A stretch of 50,505 nt of DNA, from NCBI GenBank assembly GCA_903944725.1, contig CAJASX010000071.1, forward strand, positions 1-50,505, given 5' to 3'. This document shows, one piece after another, positions 46,844 to 50,505 of this stretch. Position 1 is the stretch's first letter; every line of letters begins with the position of its first letter. Under the pieces are notes generated by a model, which saw only the letters and a list, made by a program, of their open reading frames with translations, searched no databases and was not told where the DNA came from. This DNA is from an uncultured beta proteobacterium (GTDB lineage Bacteria > Pseudomonadota > Gammaproteobacteria > Burkholderiales > Burkholderiaceae). A program made the position numbers and the translations under genes.

Positions 46844-47860
46844 TTAAGCAGCCTCAAGAAATAATAAACGATTAGAGTGCACTTGCATTTCCGCAAAAAA
46901 ATCATTGACCATTGCTAATTGAGTACGGCAATCGTCAGCGGTATTCATCCGTTGCCGAAAAGTGTGCGAGTTACGCAAACCTTTGCAATACCAGCCAATG
47001 TGTTTGCGCGCAGTACGTAAGCCAGTATATTCACCATAAAAAGCATAATGATCAAGCAAATGATCATTCATGATCTGTTGGATTTCATGAGTTTCTGGCG
47101 ACGCTAATATCGCGCCAGTATTCAGATAATGCTGAATTTCACGAAAGATCCAGGGCCTCCCTTGAGCCGCGCGTCCAATCATAATTGCATCAGCTTTAGT
47201 TTGCTCTAAAACAGCTCGGGCTTTTTTTGGGCTATCAATGTCGCCATTAGCAACGACTGGTATGGAAACTTGATTTTTAACAGCAGTAATTTGCTCATAT
47301 TCTGCAGCTCCATGAAAGAGATCGGCCCGAGTTCGTCCATGAATAGTTAAGATACTAATACCGGCAGATTCAGCAATGCGCGCAATCGCCACAGCATTTT
47401 TGTGATCACGATCCCAGCCAGTGCGAATTTTTAAACTAACTGGCACGGCATCAGGACCAACACCAACTGCTTGAATAACAGCATCAAGTATTTTTCCAAC
47501 TAGAATTTCATTTTTCATTAGGGCCGAACCAGCCGCTACATTACAAACTTTTTTGGCTGGGCAGCCCATATTGATATCAATAATTTGTGCGCCTTGATCA
47601 ACATTAATACGGGCTGCCGCTGCCATCGTGACTGGGTCAGCGCCAGCAATTTGAACAGCAATAGGTGCAAATTCACCTACATGATTCGCCCGCCGTTGGG
47701 TTTTTTCACTTTTCCATAGCAGTGCATTGGAGGCAATCATTTCTGATACCGCATAGCCTGCACCTAGTTTTTTGCACAGTTGCCTAAACGGGCGATCGGT
47801 TACCCCTGCCATCGGAGCAACAAATAGTCGATTGCTTAATTCGTAGGATCCAATTTTCAT
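46844..47860 (-). CDS. dusB: tRNA-dihydrouridine synthase B
   Basis: A 338-residue FMN-dependent enzyme that reduces specific uridines in tRNA. The N-terminus MKIGSYELSNRLFVAPMAGV, then TDRPFRQLCKKLGAGYAVSE, the catalytic cysteine in DINMGCPAKKVCN, and the FMN-binding LKIRTGWDRDH, IHGRTRADLFHG, VVANGDIDSPKKA and IGRAAQGRPWIF are all canonical. It starts the dusB-fis-purH-ruvCAB cluster. The 106 bp upstream, before ubiH, contain a 27-nt palindrome and presumably the promoter of this cluster. Confidence 0.98.
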   Translation of the reverse strand: MKIGSYELSNRLFVAPMAGVTDRPFRQLCKKLGAGYAVSEMIASNALLWKSEKTQRRANHVGEFAPIAVQIAGADPVTMAAAARINVDQGAQIIDINMGCPAKKVCNVAAGSALMKNEILVGKILDAVIQAVGVGPDAVPVSLKIRTGWDRDHKNAVAIARIAESAGISILTIHGRTRADLFHGAAEYEQITAVKNQVSIPVVANGDIDSPKKARAVLEQTKADAIMIGRAAQGRPWIFREIQHYLNTGAILASPETHEIQQIMNDHLLDHYAFYGEYTGLRTARKHIGWYCKGLRNSHTFRQRMNTADDCRTQLAMVNDFFAEMQVHSNRLLFLEAA

Positions 47861-47916
47861 AGCTTGGCTTAGGTACGTTGCAGTGGGTAGGATGACACTT
47901 TAGCATAGTGTGGTGG

Positions 47917-47943
47917 TTAACTGCTTAAATTTTAAGCAGTTAA
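47917..47943. repeat. 27-nt perfect palindrome between ubiH and dusB
   Basis: TTAACTGCTTAAA (47917-47929) and its exact complement TTTAAGCAGTTAA (47931-47943) surround one central T. It lies 24 bp beyond the ubiH stop and about 57 bp upstream of the dusB start. It may be a hairpin that ends ubiH transcription, though no U-tract follows, or an operator for the dusB-fis cluster. Confidence 0.6.
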
Positions 47944-47966
47944 ATTGAGCTACTGCGTGCATAGTC

Positions 47967-49160
47967 TTAGCGTCGGCCAAACATCATTTGTCTTGCAAGG
48001 CTGGTTTTTAAAGGCGGCAACCATTGCAAAGCAGACAATGCTAAACCGCGGGTAAAAACTACCGGTAAAAAGTTTGAGGTAAAAATACGTGCTAAAAAAT
48101 CAGTAATTCCAATCGTTGCTTTACGGTCGGCATTACGTGTAAGGGCATACTCGAGTAATGCACTATGAATCGAATTAGTTCGGTTAGCTGGTACTGGGCG
48201 GGCAAAAATCCAGGCTAATTTTTCTGCTAATAAGTAAGCATCGCGTAAACCTAAATTAAGGCCTTGGCCAGCAACAGGATGTAGAGTTTGTGCGGCATTG
48301 CCAATCCAGACTTCATTACCTAGAACAACTTCCTTGCGGTAATTTAAGCCAAGCTCATAAAGCCTGCGCTCGCGCACACTAATAAAGCGGCCTAAGCGAT
48401 TTCCGAATTGCTGTTGTAAGGCAGCTAAAAATTCAGGTTCATCGAGTTCAAGACGTTGTTGCGCAGTGCTAGGGGTACTGCACCATACTAAATTTAAGAA
48501 ATGCTCGCCCGCATGACTTGGAAGCAAGGCCAGTGGGCCTTCAGGAGTAAAGCGCTCCCATGCTTGATGGGCTTGCGGCTGATCTACTTCAACTAAGCCA
48601 ACGAGGGCAGTTTGATGGTAATTGTGTCCGGCCTCAACCCATTCTTGGTGATTAAATAGCCCCCCTTCCGCATGCACAATACAAGCGCCATCTTCCGCCC
48701 CGATTTGATTTACTAAGTCGGGATTTTCATTGCTGTGTACCCAAGAAAAGTGCGGGCTGGCTGGTTGTAGTTTTCGCAATGCTTGGCGTAATGTAAGGTG
48801 TATGTCACGATAGCGAGCAATATGTCCAAGTGCATCTTGCTTTAATTCTTCACGCGTCATGATGGCGCGACCAAAGCGACCCGCTTGCGATACGTGTACT
48901 CGATGAATTTCAGGACAATTAGGTGGCCATGCTTGAATCGTATCGAGCAATAATTTACTACCGTGCGAAAGCGCAATGCCGCGGGTATCACTGCATATAT
49001 TGCCATTGCTTAGTGCCTCATCAGCACTCGGATTACGATCAAGCAATACTAATTTTAAAGTTGGTAATTGTTGTAGGCACCAAGCAGCACAGGCCAGACC
49101 AACTGGCCCACCACCTTGAATAAGCACATCACATCTTAGATTATTTGCACTTAAATTCAC
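47967..49160 (-). CDS. ubiH: FAD-dependent ubiquinone hydroxylase, UbiH type
   Basis: A 397-residue flavin monooxygenase of the UbiH/Coq6 family. The FAD dinucleotide motif is VLIQGGGPVGLACAAW near residue 15. The second FAD motif reads GNAAQTLHPVAGQGLNLGLRD; N and Q replace the D and H seen in many relatives, a form I associate with UbiH itself. It hydroxylates the ubiquinone ring. The GTG at 49160 overlaps the pepP stop as GTGA, so it is translationally coupled; the frame is open to 49229 but inside pepP. pepP-ubiH adjacency also exists in E. coli. The C-terminal region is close to the membrane-associated end of the family. Confidence 0.88.
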   Translation of the reverse strand: MNLSANNLRCDVLIQGGGPVGLACAAWCLQQLPTLKLVLLDRNPSADEALSNGNICSDTRGIALSHGSKLLLDTIQAWPPNCPEIHRVHVSQAGRFGRAIMTREELKQDALGHIARYRDIHLTLRQALRKLQPASPHFSWVHSNENPDLVNQIGAEDGACIVHAEGGLFNHQEWVEAGHNYHQTALVGLVEVDQPQAHQAWERFTPEGPLALLPSHAGEHFLNLVWCSTPSTAQQRLELDEPEFLAALQQQFGNRLGRFISVRERRLYELGLNYRKEVVLGNEVWIGNAAQTLHPVAGQGLNLGLRDAYLLAEKLAWIFARPVPANRTNSIHSALLEYALTRNADRKATIGITDFLARIFTSNFLPVVFTRGLALSALQWLPPLKTSLARQMMFGRR

Positions 49161-50505
49161 TTTGACTCGCGCATGAGATTTTCGATTTCGTTTGCGAGTA
49201 CTGGTACGCCGCGAGAAATCAGCTCGCAACCCTGTGTTGTAATGACAACATCATCTTCAATCCGAATACCGATATTCCAAAACGCTTCAGGAATGGTGAC
49301 AGCTGGACGAATATATAAACCAGGCTCAACGGTAATGACCATTCCTGCTTGCAGCTTGCGCCAGGGTTTATCTTGATTGTTTAGTACTAAGTCTGCACTA
49401 GGTTCTCGATAAGAACCAACATCATGAACATCCATACCCAGCCAATGGCTTGTTCGGTGCATATAAAAAGGTCGATAGGCAGCAAGCTCAAGGGCATTGT
49501 CAAGTGATCCCACTTCGCTTAATGCGATTAGTTTTTCGTCAATTAAGCCTTGGGTTAAGACGCGTAAAGCTGCTTCGTGTGGTTGAATAAAAGTATTGCC
49601 AACTTTAGTAGCAGCAATTGCCGCCGCTTGGGCTGCCTCAGTAATGTCATATAAGGCCCTTTGCGGTCCAGAAAAAATTCCATTTACCGGAAAGGTACGG
49701 GTGATGTCGGAAGCATAACCATCTAATTCACACCCCGCATCAATTAAACAGAGCTCGCCTGCTCTTAATTCAGTAGCGCCTGCGCGGTAATGCAAGATGC
49801 AGGCATTTGCTCCTGTTGCCACAATACTGTTATAGGCTACGCTTTGTGCGCCACTATGGCGAAATTCATGCAATAACTCTGCCTCAATTTGGTATTCGTG
49901 CAAACCAGGGCGGCATTTTTGCATCGCCCGCAAGTGGGCACGTGCAGAAATTGCCGCTGCTTGGCGCATGGTGGCAATTTCCTCTGCGCTTTTAATCAGA
50001 CGCATTTCATGCACTAGGGCTTCAATGTCATGTAACTGTGAGGGCGGATTGATGCCTGCTCGCGACTGTTTTCGAACTTGATCAACCCAATGGCGAACAC
50101 GACGATCACTTTCAGCACTATTTGCAAAACGGGTATATATGGCAGTTTGATTAGCCAATAGCTCTGGCAATTTGCTATCAAGCGTTTGATTGGCATGAGC
50201 AAAATTAATGCCGAGCATTTCGGGTGCAGCCTCTGGCCCTAAACGCCACCCATCCCAAATTTCTCGCTCTAGGTCTTTCGGCCGGAGAAATAGGTGTGAT
50301 TCAATCTGTGAGTTACTCACATTGAGGGCAAGAGTTGCATCAGGCTCTTCAAAACCCGTGAGATAGAAAAAATCACTGTCATGACGGTAGGGATAGTCGC
50401 TATCACGATTGCGATAGGCCGCTGGGGCGGTTGCAATTATGACTAGACCCCCTCCCGTTTGCTGACGCATTAACTCAGCTAAGCGTGCACGCCGCGCACT
50501 ATAAA
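49157..50505 (-). CDS. pepP: Xaa-Pro aminopeptidase, 5' end outside window
   Basis: A dimanganese aminopeptidase that removes the residue before proline, with a creatinase-like N-terminal domain. Metal ligands are visible as LIDAGCELDGYASDITRTF (two aspartates), HRTSHWLGMDVHDVG (histidine), VEPGLYI and GIRIEDDVVIT (two glutamates). An ATG occurs at 50470, but the frame continues to the window edge as YSARRARLAEL, which matches the family N-terminus RRARLAE, so the gene is cut by the right edge with only a few residues missing. It is followed by the coupled ubiH. Confidence 0.95.
   Translation of the reverse strand, partial: YSARRARLAELMRQQTGGGLVIIATAPAAYRNRDSDYPYRHDSDFFYLTGFEEPDATLALNVSNSQIESHLFLRPKDLEREIWDGWRLGPEAAPEMLGINFAHANQTLDSKLPELLANQTAIYTRFANSAESDRRVRHWVDQVRKQSRAGINPPSQLHDIEALVHEMRLIKSAEEIATMRQAAAISARAHLRAMQKCRPGLHEYQIEAELLHEFRHSGAQSVAYNSIVATGANACILHYRAGATELRAGELCLIDAGCELDGYASDITRTFPVNGIFSGPQRALYDITEAAQAAAIAATKVGNTFIQPHEAALRVLTQGLIDEKLIALSEVGSLDNALELAAYRPFYMHRTSHWLGMDVHDVGSYREPSADLVLNNQDKPWRKLQAGMVITVEPGLYIRPAVTIPEAFWNIGIRIEDDVVITTQGCELISRGVPVLANEIENLMRESK

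Noticed and set aside
1-50505. Search by eye for CRISPR arrays, IS elements, prophage genes, tRNA and rRNA genes
   Set aside because: No regular direct repeats, transposase or integrase motifs, or tRNA/rRNA cores were seen; the window appears free of mobile DNA.

Overview
The window is a dense stretch of chromosome from a betaproteobacterium of the Burkholderiales. A moderately A+T-rich, streamlined member of the Burkholderiaceae such as Polynucleobacter fits best. This rests on gene order (kdsD-kdsC-lptCAB-hpf-ptsN-hprK-rapZ; dusB-fis-purH-ruvCAB; ubiE-Tim44-ubiJ-ubiB; rplM-rpsI-argC-erpA-anmK-tyrS), very short or overlapping gene junctions, and protein family content. I saw no insertion sequence, prophage, CRISPR array, tRNA or rRNA, so this is mainly a housekeeping region.

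Layout. Positions 1-1671 (minus): the 5' end of ispE preceded by a TPR-LolB fusion gene. 1707-3724 (plus): the oxidised-guanine repair pair mutM and mutY. 3660-9983 (minus): a nine-gene run, kdsD, kdsC, lptC, lptA, lptB, hpf, ptsN, hprK and rapZ, joining Kdo synthesis and LPS transport to ribosome hibernation and nitrogen-PTS regulation; rpoN, often found between lptB and hpf, is not there. 9995-17563: a KefB-type antiporter, uvrA, a YajR-like MFS carrier, ssb and queF on alternating strands. 17594-21327 (minus): ilvA, a cytosolic 5'-nucleotidase and an unrecognised polytopic membrane protein. 21450-36932 (plus): a 15-kb co-directional run with a giant FAD/Fe-S oxidoreductase, a DUF971 protein, ubiquinone genes ubiE, ubiJ and ubiB, a Tim44-like protein, a DUF502 protein, aspS, nudB, an Atm1-type ABC exporter, glycerate kinase and pyrC.

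Positions 36933-37752 form the only long non-protein-coding stretch. It holds the RNase P RNA gene (rnpB), then an apparent free-standing small RNA gene with a good sigma-70 promoter and a strong intrinsic terminator (about 37485-37594), then a structured leader before rplM. The sRNA is the best candidate for something undescribed. From 37753 come rplM-rpsI with a terminator, argC, erpA, anmK (minus), tyrS, the minus-strand dusB-fis-purH-ruvC-ruvA-ruvB cluster, and pepP-ubiH (pepP runs off the right edge).

Other points worth a second look are a LolB domain fused to TPR repeats with no lipobox cysteine, a MutY Fe-S loop with an unusual C-x6-C-x10-C-x5-C spacing, an anmK reading frame whose best start is an AUA codon behind a perfect Shine-Dalgarno, an Ala/Thr-rich extension on ErpA, and a 27-nt perfect palindrome downstream of ubiH. 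Translation coupling (ATGA, GTGA and TAATG junctions) is common. Functions are assigned from recognised motifs and family knowledge; no database search was possible.
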